Shown here: piece by piece, positions 35,590 to 48,189 of the stretch
Position numbering within the stretch: the stretch's first letter is position 1
Layout: the number at the start of each line of letters is the position of its first letter
DNA from: Dastarcus helophoroides
Taxonomy: Eukaryota; Arthropoda; Insecta; Coleoptera; Bothrideridae
Length of the DNA: 64,000 nucleotides
Assembly (NCBI GenBank): GCA_028583605.1
Contig: CM053327.1
Location: 19,331,629-19,395,628 of the forward strand
Direction: 5' to 3'
Notes under the pieces: generated by a model
What the model was told of the DNA's origin: nothing
Databases searched by the model: none
Seen by the model: the letters and a program-made list of their open reading frames with translations, nothing else
Translations under genes and position numbers: made by a program

Positions 35590-35895
35590 AGACAACCTGT
35601 CAACCAAGTTTTTTATAAAGGCGTCTTTGACAGGCTCAGAAAAATGGTCGTGCGCGTGAGACCACACATTCCAGATAAATGAATGCTCCATCATGACCTA
35701 CCCTCTCCGTCACAGAATTTTTGACCTCAAATAGCATTCTTGTGGTTCCCCAGTCTCCCTATTTACCTGACCTCAGACCCTGTGACTTTTTTCTTTTTCC
35801 TAAACTGAAACCTGTTCTCAAACAACGTCATTACTACTTTGAACGGGATAACATTGATGTTTGCGAACAAGAAAAACTTTGCTAAATAAGAAATC
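35590..35895 (+). pseudogene. Mariner-like transposase C-terminal fragment
   Basis: Plus-strand frames read KMVVRVRPHIPDK, a stop in place of W, then MLHHDLPSPS (decayed MLHHDNAPSHT, the second catalytic Asp). Then come FLWFPSLPIYLTSDPVTFFF (decayed PPYSPDLSPCDFFLFPKLK, the third Asp) and LKPVLKQRHYYFERDNIDVC in an adjoining frame. Several point changes and indels. No terminal repeats could be placed. Confidence 0.8.
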
Positions 35896-36680
35896 AGTCT
35901 TATTACTTTTCTGCCACAGCTCGTACAGTATTTCTTAAATTCAAAATATAGAAACTCACGCTTCTACTGAATTTTCGTTCCAGGTCCCCAAATTTGACAG
36001 TTTGACTTTTTCTCGAGAAAAGTTTGAAAATATTTTCTACTGAACAGAATTCAACGATGAACAACAATGGAAACAAAAAAAAAGCGCAGAGGCTTTGTAA
36101 TATTTTACATAGTGATGTTTTAAGGACGGCCACTTAAAGTAAAATAAGCTAACGCTTATTACTTATTTATTAGACGTAAATAATTTTAGTGCTGCTATTG
36201 AACAACTCTTTGGGGTACCTCAGTATGTTACAATGAATAAACTTTATAGGTGTTTTATTTAAATTGCTGCTTAATTTAATCTGTCAATATTCTGTTTGTG
36301 TTTTCAAGCTGAGTTTCAGTAATTTTATTATCATTTAATTAAAAAGAAAAAAAATGGTGGGTATTCCATCTGACCTCCGTTGAACGACATGCAATGATGT
36401 AACATAGCTTCAAAGTTATCCCTATAACCTTATTTATGGCAACATATCTAGGGTCAACTTTCGATTTTGCATCAATAATTTTTTCTCGTAATTTAATACA
36501 TGAATTTTAGTTATGTAGTGTAAATTTTTATTTTCAAATAGCCGAACTAATAGAAAGAAATTCAGGAAGGTGAAATGAGGTGATTTAGATAGTCATTCCA
36601 TTATCGCACGATGTGCCTTTATCATTTTGAAACATAAGTAAATCTTCGGAAAGATTTTCATCATTTTCTAGTATTATATT

Positions 36681-36917
36681 TACTTCGAGCCTGTTAGCTA
36701 TCGAAAATAACTTGCTCTAAAACTACCACTTCCGTAGCTTCCTGTAGACTACTTTTTTGCCGTGTCCCACAGACCTACAGATTCTATTTCCATACTTCGA
36801 GCCTGTTAGCTATCGAACATAACTTGCTCTAAAACTACCATTTCCGTAGCCTCTTGTAGACTATTTTTTTTGGCGTGTGCACTTTATTATCCACAGACCC
36901 ACAGATTCTATTTCCAT
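36681..36917. repeat. Tandem duplication, ~112/125-bp units
   Basis: Unit 1 (36681-36792) and unit 2 (36793-36917) share TACTTCGAGCCTGTTAGCTA, AACTTGCTCTAAAACTACCA and ACAGATTCTATTTCCATA. Unit 2 has an extra ~13 bp near 36875. Few mismatches suggest a fairly recent event. Confidence 0.9.
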
Positions 36918-38311
36918 AAATTTTTGTATCAATTCTTTTACATTAAATTAAAATTTTTAGCGGCAGATTGGCTTTTTTCACACGTTATCTATGACCAAAA
37001 TTTCGTAAACAATTAAATTCTAAATTTTCTGATTAAAGTTGAGTTTTTCTAATGAAAACGAAAAATTTTGTTTAAAATTTGCCGTTTACATTTTACTTGT
37101 TTTATTTTATTCTCACTCAAGTCCTAAAATTGTTCATTTTTTTACAGTGCATTTTTCTCAAATCCAAGAAAAAATCGAATTTTCTAGATTAAAGTTAAAA
37201 TTGTGAGAAAGATAGTTATACAGAAACATCTGGTTGACTTCAATGCTTGCTTTTGCATGCGGAAATAAGCACATTTAGAACTAATCTTTCATTATCAATT
37301 TCTAAGCAAGCTTTAGTTTTGGCACAGTTTTCCGCCATAATTCCTTTAAAATGTTTCTTGAGAAAAAAAAGCATAAACTTAATAAAAGGCTTTTTAAAAA
37401 GATGGGATGATTGTGTTGGGCTATACTTTGAGCGGTTTTTACTCATCAGATGAAACACAACGATTAAACACCCCGTTTTTGCGCCTTAATGATATAATTA
37501 GGGTGTTCCATTTGGCTCCATTTAGTTTATCTTTATGAAATATTACGGCGACCTACAACCGCAGCACCGAACTGAAGGCGAGGCATTAGCTTGACCATTA
37601 TCCAAGAACTTTCAACGAATCGTCCCTTTTAATAGGGCATATGTTATAATACTGGAAAAAGAAAGATATTGTTACATTTTAAGGGCCAATTATATATATA
37701 TCGCTGTAAAACCAAACAAATGTATTAAATTTTTAAAAAGGCTTCACCAAAGTCATTTTCTATCACTTAAAATTGTATTAGAATTATTACTTCCTACTTA
37801 CTGCTTATAAGTAGCACAAAGGAGGATTTCTAGTCAAAATAAAGAATCTAGACCTATAGAGATATTTAACATATTCAACCATTATCTTCAAGAAAGAAAT
37901 TAACCTAATGTTCTCCGAGATTATGAGCTTCTGTCTGATGATTTTGAAGTATTTTTTATTCTGAAATAGCGGAACCTCCTATTCCAACATAATTCTTTGC
38001 ATAAATACTAGTTGATACTCGAACTGTGTGAAAGAAGAAAAATGATTCTTTGGACATCTTTCCTTTCTAAAAACTCCGATTTTTTTAAAGAATTTGAATT
38101 TTTATTGGAAATTTTAAGTTATATTGAAAATGTCGAGTACTATTTCTCGTGCGACTCTCAACATTTCCACTTTTTCTCGAAATTTTGAGTTAATTTTAAA
38201 AATTTGGACGTCTTTGGAAGTTGTGACTTTCTTGAAAATTGCTAATTCTTCAAAATTTTAAAATTTTCGAGACATAGGTACATGTACCTACGAGTCACTA
38301 AAGCATGTCGG

Positions 38312-38600
38312 TAGTTCAAATTAACGTTATTGGTAACGCGAATCCATTCGTTTGTCTCTTATCTTTAGTAGCTCAATACGCCTAAAGAAGTTTTCACTTC
38401 AAAAAAATCAACTTTTTCAAAAAAACTAGAAGAATTCAGATACAGTTCAAAAGAAATTTCATCAACATATATCAATTAACATATATAACAACATATATTA
38501 ATTAGTTATGTCTAAGACAATCAAAAATCAGCAAAATTCGTCTAGTTATTACCTTCTGACACCTCACATAACCATTTGGGTCCATAATGTTCAGCTAAGA
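38312..38600 (+). repeat. Dispersed repeat, partner of 58207-58430
   Basis: TAGTTCAAA..., GGTAACG.GAA, GTTTGTC and CGCCTAAAG.AAGTTTTCAC appear in the same order at both loci, followed by a weaker CCATAATGTTCA match. Noncoding. Confidence 0.6.
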
Positions 38601-38708
38601 TCATTATGTGTAAACATAATTTTTAATAATTATTTAGTAATGATGATTTTTCTATTTTTTTGTTAATTAGTTGAAACTTATATGAATAAAAGCTGTTGCT
38701 CTATTAAT

Positions 38709-41264
38709 AGAGACTGGATTATATGCAACATAAAAAGCTTGAAATGTGCATGCGTATATGCAAGCAAAATGCATAAAATATGCATCAAAAATGTTAAAAT
38801 ATGCACCAAAAATGTTAAAATTATCAACTTTTAATAATAATGCTGTTAATTAATATTTTAGGAAAAAACAAAGGGATCTCAAAAAAGAAGATTTTTGAAT
38901 GAAAATACCAAATAGTAGAAGGTTTAAGATTAAAGCAGAATTTTGGAAAAACACCTATTTTAAGAGAAAAGGTCGAAATGTTAAGAAAAAAGATAAATTT
39001 CGAAGAGAAAGTCTAAATTTCCAGATATTTTAAGGAATTCGGTTAAAATTTCTAGGCATTGAAATTCTAAATAAAAAGTTTTAGAAAAATAAACCTAAAA
39101 TAACGAAATTTCTAAAACAAGGTGACATTTCGACAAAAACGATCCAAATTTTGACGGTCGACGGTGGGAATTTTCCAAAGAAAGTCAATTTTAAGAAGAG
39201 GTGCAAATTTGAATAAAGTGAAAATTTGAGAACGAATGAAACGAATCGAAATTTTTGCAAAAAGAGGTATTTCAAGAAAAAAGACGAAACTTCAAGAAAA
39301 TGATAGAAATTTCCCGCAGAAAAATAAATTTAAAAAAACAGTCAAATTTTGAGAATAGTTGCCTATGAAAAAGACGAATTTTGAACAAAAAAATCGAAAT
39401 TTTGAGAAAAAGACAAACAACAAAAAAAGTTGAGATTTGTATGATCGCAATAGCAGAAATTTCGGAATAGACGGTTTTAAGAAAAAAGTTAAAATTTCGA
39501 GAAATGACGAATTTCAAAGGAAAAAAATTTAAATTTCCAAAAGCTAATTTGTAAGAAAAAGTCTTCATTTCCAGAAATTTTAAATACCGAATTTTGAAAT
39601 TAATATGATAATTTCTAGAAAAAGGCAAATTTTAACAACCTAAAAAATATTTTTTAAAGTTCTGATTCTAGTAGGTAGAAAATTTCAAAAAAATAACGAA
39701 ATTTTGAGAAAAATCTTGAAACTGAGAAAGAAAATTTGAAAGAAAGTCAAACTTTAAGAAAAAAGCAAAATTTTGTGTATAACAGCGAAATAAAAAAAAG
39801 ACGAATTTCGAGAAAAAAATAAAATTTTGTATAGAAAGTCAAATGTTCAGGATATATGTTTATGAAAAAAAAGCATTTTGAATAAATCTTAAATTTCGAG
39901 AAAAAGATGAATTTCGAGAAATACAATTAGAATTTCTAAAAAAAATGAATTATGAAAAAGAAAATTAGAGAAAAAGTAATTACGAGAAAAAGATTAAAAT
40001 TTCAAGGAAAAGGTCCAAAACTAGTAGAAATTGAAAATATCTCAATCTTCAATTTTGTTAACATTTTCTTAAGTTTAAAACTAAATGAAAAAGAATGTAC
40101 CAATTTTGAGAAAAATTCTAAATTTTCCGGTTGAATATTTTTCTTGGTTGCTTAAGTCAGAGGGAGGCAAGTGGCTTACCATGACCTCAGAAAATATCCA
40201 ATATTGAGATAAATGACAATATTTTGGATTTAAAGAAATCTCGGAAACTTTGAAATTTACAGCGAAAATTTTCTTTCTAATCTTTTTAGAAACAAATCAG
40301 AATTTCCAAATATTTTTTCTTTCAAACTTTCACTTTTTTTTTCAAAAGATCGTCCAAATTTTAAGGAAAAGGCAAATTTTAATAAACACATCGAAATTTG
40401 CAGAAATCCGGATTTTAAAAGAGTGGACATTTCCAAAACAGGTCTAATTTTAAAAAATGAACATTTTTGAAAAAAAAAACGAAAAATGTTGAGATAAAAA
40501 TTCAAAATTTTAAAAAGATTAGATTTTGATAAAAGAAGTCAAATTTTAATAACAAATTTAAGTGTCAAAATAAAAAGAGAAATTTTGCGAAAAAAGATAA
40601 AAATTGAGAAAAAAATCTATTTTTCGATTGAATTTCAAAATTTTAAGGAAAAGACGAATTTTGAAGAAAAAGTGGAAAAGCTTATTTAGCTGACTAAAAA
40701 TTTTAGATCAACTGTTTTAACCAAGGAGAGTAAATGCCCCACGCAGCGCCCATGTTGAAGTTAATGTAATATTTATTATATGAATAATATTTTTTGTAAA
40801 AAGGAACCACAGCATTTGGGTGCATTCTGCAGGTTACATGCCTACCCAACTCGTTCATTTGATTGGTTTTTTGAGTGCTAGATGCTAAAATGAGGTTTGG
40901 TCTTATTTTTTTTTGCAAAGGTTATAATTATTTTGAACTATATGCTAAAGACCAATGATTCAGAATTCGTGGCTTGATTCCTTTATGTAAAAGTCAAAAA
41001 AGACACAACACTTCAGAGCCTGGGAAATTTTTCAAAATGTTTTCAAAATTCACTTCAAGTTTCCGTGGGCCTACGTCGAACAATGCGAAGTTCATTTGGC
41101 CAACTTTAACCATTAACTAAATAGATTTAGTTTCACCAATTGAAAAATATTGTAAATGTAGCGAAAATATGCATCATCATTAGATTTTAGGTGAAATATG
41201 CAATAACCGGTAAAAATTGATTTAATATGCATTTGCATATGCAAATGCATGTAATCCGGTCTCT
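38709..41264. mobile_element. 2.56 kb DNA element with terminal inverted repeats and ATGCATAT-rich ends
   Basis: The left end AGAGACTGGATTATATGCA matches the complement of the right end TGCATGTAATCCGGTCTCT. ATATGCA-type words cluster inside both ends (38720-38805 and 41168-41250), including two 21-bp units near 38778-38819, as expected for subterminal binding sites. The interior is a purine-biased low-complexity tract with no transposase, so the element is non-autonomous. Flanks ATTAAT and ATTCAT may be a mutated target duplication. Superfamily unknown. Confidence 0.75.
38880..40690 (+). repeat. Purine-rich AATTTCGAGAAAAAG-type degenerate repeat
   Basis: For about 1.8 kb the plus strand is dominated by A and G, with recurring words such as AAATTTCGAGAAAAAG, GACGAATTTTGA and GAAATTTTGAGAAAAA at irregular 15-40 bp spacing. 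Open frames on either strand here consist of F, K, I and L and are compositional artefacts. The strand asymmetry is striking. Confidence 0.75.
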
Positions 41265-43062
41265 ATTCATTATAATTTAGCAACACTACTATTTAACGTT
41301 TATTAGTCTATGATTTTTAGAAGAGTTCTCACTCTTCATCACTATCCGCAGAATAAGTTTTATTATCATTGGATTACATTCCTACATTAGAAAATGCATT
41401 CCGACTTACAACATTTCTTAGATAATTTATAGCATAGCAGCACTTCATTAGACCCAATTTTATAACCATAATGAATCACAATGAATATTTTGCAATAACA
41501 TGGCAAGTCCTGAAGATACAAGGTTCTTGATAGACGAGCAACAACCATTACAACGATTTATTGAGTTTAAATGGGTATTTAAACCTATTTATTGCATAAA
41601 AAAGGAACTGACCGAGATAACATAACTTTACTAACAAAATGATTGCTGGGTTTTGCATTGGTATTTTTCTGAGTAGCATTGAATATACCCTCGCAATATC
41701 AATTGAAGTACTGATATCGATCCGATACCAATCTGGTCTGTCCAATTTAGGTGGGTATTCTTCCGAATATGATTAGAATTGCAGCAATTTATGGTTTGCG
41801 ATGGAATTCTTATCGCGAAAAATTAAACCAATCTATTAAAATGGAGTTCTATTATATGCCAAAATTTTAATTTTAAAATACCAGCAAATTTCCTTGCATA
41901 AAAAGTAATAAATTCAAAAAACGATACATAGCTAAATTAAGAATATTAGTTAGCCTTAAAAATTGACAAAGTGAGACCAAAACACATAGGTTGCATCCCC
42001 TTTATGCCCGTAGGTGACACTTAATAAGAATGTTATTCGTAGTATTATTCAAAGTTATAAAAAATCGTTCATCATTCATAATTTAAGCAACACTACTATT
42101 TAGTCTATATTTGGACAAAGTGAACTTTTGATTTTTAGAAGGGTTCTCACTCTTCGTCACTATTCGCAGAATACGTTTTACTATCATTGGATTATATTCC
42201 TACATTAGAAAATGCATTCAGATTAACAACACTTTTTAGATAATTAATTTGTAGTATAGCAGCACTTCATTAGACCCAATTTTATAAACTTAATGAATCA
42301 CAATGGATATTTTGCAATAACATGGCAAGTCCTCAAGATACAAGGTTCTTAACAGACGGGCAACGATTTATAGGGTTTTGATGAGAATTTGAATCTATTT
42401 ATTGCATAAAAAAGGTAATTTTATACTGAGCAAGAATCAATAACTTATTTCTTCAAAAAAATTAACTTGCCGGGTTATTGCATTGGTATTTGGTGTCAGG
42501 AGGTAGCCGGATTTTTTGGTATTTGGTGTCAGGAGGTAGCCGGATTTGAATATATCCCTGTTTAAGTATTAATATTGCATTCCTGATCCAATCTAGGAGT
42601 GGCCTTTGGTCTGTTCAAATATTTAAATTTTGCAATTTGTAGGCCTTAATTAGGCATACTTTTAGGTGGGTATTTCTTTTCTGAATATGATTAGGGTTTG
42701 GCCAGCCAGAATTTTAGTGTTTGCGTTTTGGTGATTCTCTAAGTGCGAAATTATACCGTAATCATTAAAAAAATGGAAGTCTAGCTTATTATGCCAAACA
42801 ATTTTATTTATCTTCTAAATTCACGCAAACGAAGATACGGATGAACAGTATTTAAAGTATGCAGACAAAATCGAGAAGACTCCTTATTATAACAATAAAT
42901 AAACAAAATCTTCAAGAACAAACATGATACGATTAAGCTACGAAATTTAGGAACCTTAATTTAGGTTTTGAGTATTGCCTTACAAAAACATATGATACAT
43001 ATTAGTCGAGACAACAAAAACAATCAATAGATTGCCATCCCCTTATTACGACTGCCCGTATG
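41265..43062 (+). repeat. Tandem pair of a ~0.8-1.0 kb repeat
   Basis: Unit A (41265-about 42025) and unit B (about 42066-43062) align throughout: TTTAGCAACACTACTATTTA, TCATTGGATTACATTCCTAC, CATTAGACCCAATTTTATAA, GCAATAACATGGCAAGTCCT, and near the ends CATCCCCTTTATGCCCGTAG against a diverged counterpart. Indels are frequent in the second half. No shared coding frame. It could be a local duplication or two adjacent copies of one element. Confidence 0.8.
42483..42547 (+). repeat. Perfect 33-bp tandem duplication
   Basis: The unit starting TTGGTATTTGGTGTCAGGAG occurs twice in a row with no mismatch, inside unit B of the larger duplication. Confidence 0.95.
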
Positions 43063-43069
43063 AGGTGCA

Positions 43070-44660
43070 CACCCTGTACATATAGAAGGAACCTTGTCTA
43101 TTGCCTGTTATGTCATGAATATTGCTTATGTCAAAGCTTTATTACATCATAAGATCTTCCATCGATTCACAATCCTAAATAAGTCAGATAATGCATTTAT
43201 ATGAATTATTATTTGAGTTACTTTATTATTTCGCCCTTTCTCTGGTAAAGTTATTTAACAGAATTTTAGTGATCAGTTGAATAGCTTTAGGGTTCACCTA
43301 TATAATCTTTTCATATCTGCTGAAAACTGTCATTGTTCATTGAAATTAAGCAACATTATATTTCAATGTTATTCAATAAACCTTCAATTAAATGCGACAC
43401 AAAATGGCTTTTAAATTTTAGGTTAAAAGCTTTATGAATAATTGTACTGCTAAAACAATCCCTTATTATGTATGGTTATAGACTTTGAGAGAGTGCTTTT
43501 AAGAATGGATGGCGTTAAAATATATTTCTGAACTTCCACTGCACTATGTCGATCAGAAATCATAATTTCATAATATAAACCACTTATTTGTAAATATTAG
43601 CACATGGCATGATAATTAGTGAACACATTTATTTTATGAAAAGGTAAATTGTTGTGGGTAATTTAAATATTTGCAAGCAAATCCGCAAGTAAAGAGGAAT
43701 ATGTGGTAAACGGTTTAAACCCTTTTAGGAAACATTAAGCAAAACCACCAGGCACAACCGAGAGTGTTTCATTTTGTAAATATTTGGAGTAACATGTGGC
43801 ATTTATTTACTAAAGAACATCCACTTTTATTATTTGAAATAATTAAAAATGACTATCTTTCCTAAACGGTAAAAAAATGTGGCTTCGAGAGCCTGCACAC
43901 ATGAAAATAAACATTTTTATTTGAGTTTCCAAGCTAAACTGAAATGTCAGATACACATTTCCTTTCTGCTATTATTTTAGTAAATTAATGTTTGCACAAA
44001 AAGCTTTCTTTAGTTGCGGCGTACTTTTAAGTTTAAATATTTAAATGAACATTACAAATTCGCATTTTAAAACAAAATTAATAATTTATCACCTACAACC
44101 TCTCCGTCATCACCATGACCATAACATTAACTATGTTTTTCAGCAGCGAAATCACAGTATAAATACCTGTCTGACGAATGGTTTTTGTATTTAAATAATT
44201 AATTAATTTTAAAAACTGTTGTTTATTTAGTTTATTTATTATTAAAAATAGGTATTTTTAAAAAAATATAGAAATTTAACCTACTAAAATAAATTTTCAT
44301 AAAAACAACAATGACCAACGTTGTCTTAAAATAGGGCGTTAAATTTGAAGAAAAGGGTATCAAGCTTCCATGGAAATGCAACAAAATGCATTTTTTTTCA
44401 TTCGAACAGTATTCGGACGAAAAAAGTTAAGAGAAAGCTTTAAGGAAATTCGGATCTATCTTGATAAAAAAACTATGGACGGATTTCTCTTTTTTTCCAT
44501 TAAAAATATTCATCGACAGATTAATGGAAAACCGTTCATCACACGAAAAATGGTTATAAGAAAACAATGGCGTACCATTTTTTCGGTAAGAAAAAATTAA
44601 CGTGCAGTTTTGAAGTTGGCCCTAGGATCGTTTTGAGCGATAAAAATCCCATTATGTATA
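43070..44660. other. Intergenic, nothing recognised
   Basis: AT-rich. A 76-codon plus-strand frame at 44370-44600 is rich in K, R, F and I and matches no family I know. Confidence 0.35.
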
Positions 44661-44663
44661 ATT

Positions 44664-44755
44664 TGGAAAATTGAAATACAAATCTGGTCCCCTGAAACGA
44701 AGAAAGATTGTATTTCAATTTTTAAAGATAACCAAGGACCAGTCCGTTCCACCGA
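44664..44755 (+). repeat. Fold-back copy of the 1640-1733 repeat
   Basis: AAAATTGAAATACAAATCT and AGATTGTATTTCAATTTTT are near-perfect inverted arms around a ~19-bp loop containing GGTCCCCTGAAACGAAG. In the copy near 1652-1675 the loop segment is in the opposite orientation. Confidence 0.7.
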
Positions 44756-44759
44756 AATG

Positions 44760-47175
44760 TATAACTTGGGACAAAAATGAATACTACATGACTAGCTGTA
44801 GATAATTCAACATAATGATTAAATTGAGGTAAGATCTGCCAATTTCTACCCAATCCGAACATAAACAAAAAGAAATGCCGTCATTATTTGGTTATAGCCG
44901 GAGTTATCGATCACAATATCCAAAATCCCCAAAATTGATAAAACGATTGACCTTTTGATGCAGCATTAATCAGAAGGTTCAGTTTTTTTGTTCGACAACT
45001 TTGCACTTCACGTCTCAGGGATGATGCTGATACAAACAAAAGCTGAACTTTGCTATAACTTGAATAATTTCGAAGAACGCACGTTATATTAAGGACGACA
45101 CGTAAACAGATACCGTTGTACTCAAAAAATTGTAAGGCACTTATTTTTGTTAAAAAAATCAGGGGTCCTAATTTAAAACGCTTTGCAATAATGTAGCAAC
45201 CTAAATCACCAGCAAAAATATGCAATATTTTTTCAGTTAAATAAATTCATGGTTTCAGTTATTTCATAACATTCGGTAGAAGTTAAATTTTAAGCTTATT
45301 GATTCTATAGATAGAAACATTTATGAAACAAAGTTATTGCCGCAACATTTTAAATTTATTCTACAATAATCGTTTAACTAAACTACATAATGGAACGTTA
45401 TTACAAAATATAAAAAGTTGAGGTATCTAATTATTGGCTTACTTCCGTTCAGAAGTTTAAACTCATTAAATTTATTTGTTGGCTAGTTGAATAATACTGA
45501 AGACAATCAATAAATTCTAATTGATTTGGAGTCATTCAGTAAGACACTTCTAAGCGGTATCCATGAAATGATTAATAGAGGACACGTACAGGACGTGAAA
45601 AATTCAGCCGTATATATTAATGACAGTATATGTCAAAAGTATAATTTATATTTTCTTCCGGCATCACGGTACTAACTGCTAACGACTCGAAATATGAAAT
45701 GGCACAGATGAGATGGAAACATGGTTTTATTTTTTATAGGAATTGCCTCCATATCAGCCGAATAAATATCAGAATCCACACGTCAAAAAATGTTTCACTT
45801 GTTGACTGATTGTTTTCCTGCTGCACAGTCACATTTAAAATTTATTGGTTGGAATGTGAAAACACCATTTCTGCCTTTCGGCCCGTCATGAATTTTTTTG
45901 TCATAAATTTAGTAGTGAATGCTTTTAAACTGAGACACACTAAATTTTTTATATATAGGTTTAGGGCAGCTGCTGAGGGATCTTAAATCCCAAAACGAGG
46001 TAAAATTTCATTTTATTTACTTGTAGTGCCTAAAAATGCAAGGCCAAGAACTTATTATTTTTCAAGCTGCAATTTTATTTAAAATTTTATATATGTCTAG
46101 TAACTTGCTCCAGTAATCAATTTATTATTTTGGTAGAAAGTTATGGCCAGATGAAGTTAAAATTTATTAATAATGCAGTTATAGATATGTTGTGTTCTGT
46201 TCTTGCCTTACTTTTTAAATAATTTTTAAGCTATGTTCTTGACATCCTTCGCTAAATTATTTAAGTAAAGAAAAATCGATTTTTTTATGAACTCTAAATA
46301 CACAATAAACTCTTGATTATTAAGCATAACGAGCCATTTTAAATGATATTACGACGTCTTCAAGATTTCCTAGGGCGGTGAAGCATAGCAGACATTTATA
46401 AAGGATTCCAGATTATTAGCATTTCATTCGAACTTATTATAAGAACGTGCTCGACGATTAAATTGCTTGGGGTTTGTCTACAAGGATTTTCAGCAATTCA
46501 AATAGATGTAATGAACAATATTTACTTGGGAAATAAGCTGATCACAACTTAATTTATAAACGAATATATTCATAGTGCAAACTTAATATCGATTTTACCG
46601 ATCACTGAATTCAATCTAATTACATAACTCAATGGAAAGTGTTACTTCAAACCCTTATCAAAATAGAACATTTTGTCTCATATTTAGGTAAAGTAAAACG
46701 TTATACCAAATTGGTTGAATTTTATTTCATCTAAGAACTCACTACTAATAGAAATAATTCACTTAAATGAAATTTTCTATTATAATTATTGCTTTTTACG
46801 GTACTTTGCATGAAAACAGTTGTTATTCGTTAGGAAGACTTCCAATAAGGTATTTAACTCTTACTTTTAAATTACCTTAAAATGTTCACACTGTTGTATT
46901 AGGCAATATAAATTATTTCTCCTTAAATGAAATCGCTTTATACAATAAAATGTGGAAGTGACGTCATTTGTATAGCAATTAAGTAGGCGTAAGTAACGTT
47001 TCGTATGGTGTGCTACAATTTTCATATGAAATTATAAGTTCTCATCGTTATAGGTTATATTTACTTTAAAATTGCAAGTTCAGCAACTATAAGAATAACA
47101 CAAAAATTGCTTATAAGACTTCCAAGTGATTTTAAAAGAAGAAAGACTTGGTTGCAACTTGCAGAGAGACCTAAA
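44760..47175. other. Intergenic, nothing recognised
   Basis: About 2.4 kb of AT-rich sequence. No gene, RNA or repeat partner supported. Confidence 0.4.
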
Positions 47176-47179
47176 ATAT

Positions 47180-48135
47180 CAAGTAAAAGTGTATTATATC
47201 TTTGCGAGCATCCTCTGCTCACCCTCCTTTCGGCTTGATTTTTGAAAATGGATCAAGTATGTGTTTAATCATTTCTTTTGTATATTTTTTACGGACTGTT
47301 TTGGATTATAACCGGTCTTATCTTTTTTTTTTGTATACAAGCTGTTTACTACTCCCTTATTAGGAACTAAATTGTTAAAATTGCCTAAATTCGTGTTTAA
47401 TTATATATTTTTTTATAAATCCTTTTTAAAAAGTTTTATGCTATAAAACATTTATATATTTAACTTTCTTTAATGCCTAATCGAAAAACCTCATTCCATT
47501 CCCTTTCTGTTTGTTTGCTTGGAATCTAAGCCTTAGATCATCATATGAACCTTAAATTCCAAATGTCGTGTTTCTGTTTCCAATAGTTACGGTTCTGCAT
47601 TGATGGGTTAGTTGATCGATCAGAAATCTTCACCCTTTAAAATATAGATTTGAGACATCGAGACTTTAATTTCCAAAATCGATCAAAGACGTGTTTAGAT
47701 ATGAATTTTTTTAATATATGCTTTACACGGAGTTGTGGATTATAAAAAAAATTTTTTTTGTGTATTTTTTTTCGCATATGAACTTTAATACCTCCCTTTT
47801 CTCTTTGGTAAAGAATTATTAAAATTGGCCAAATATGTGTTTAATTATTTATTTTATATATTTTTTGCATTACACTTAGGGTTATAGAAGGAGTTTTTAA
47901 ATTTTTTCTATGCCAACTATGATATTATTTCTTGTCCCTTTCATAGATTTATTTACACAACATTTCCGAAAATCTTTTCTTATTGAGTTTCTACATTATG
48001 AAAGGGCCTCCTGTTCAAATTTCGTGCTTCCGACTTCCGCAGTTACAGTTTAATGAGTCAGATAGTTTTTTTTCTTTTTCGATGTACAGTTTGTACACCC
48101 CAATAAGTTGTGGATCATGAAAGGTTTTTCGATTA
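47180..48135 (-). repeat. Degenerate tandem array, same family as 3130-4575, opposite strand
   Basis: On the minus strand the blocks AATTAAACACGAATTTAGGC, TCGATCAACTAACCCATCAA and GTAACTATTGGAAACAGAAA match those of the left array. CAAATATGTGTTTAATTATT-like words recur near 47255, 47390, 47685 and 47835, giving irregular units. No coding content. Confidence 0.7.
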
Positions 48136-48189
48136 ACCTTAGAGCTGCACTCCATCAAAGATAGGATCACGCATTTATCTTATAGTCAT

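Noticed and set aside
37240..37458. Two fully overlapping frames on opposite strands
   Set aside because: Neither shows a motif; mutual overlap in AT-rich DNA is expected by chance.
39081..40505. Open frames of 60-118 codons on both strands
   Set aside because: They are built almost wholly of F, K, L, I, R and S, reflecting the A/G-rich repeat on one strand and T/C on the other. No domain, no codon pattern.
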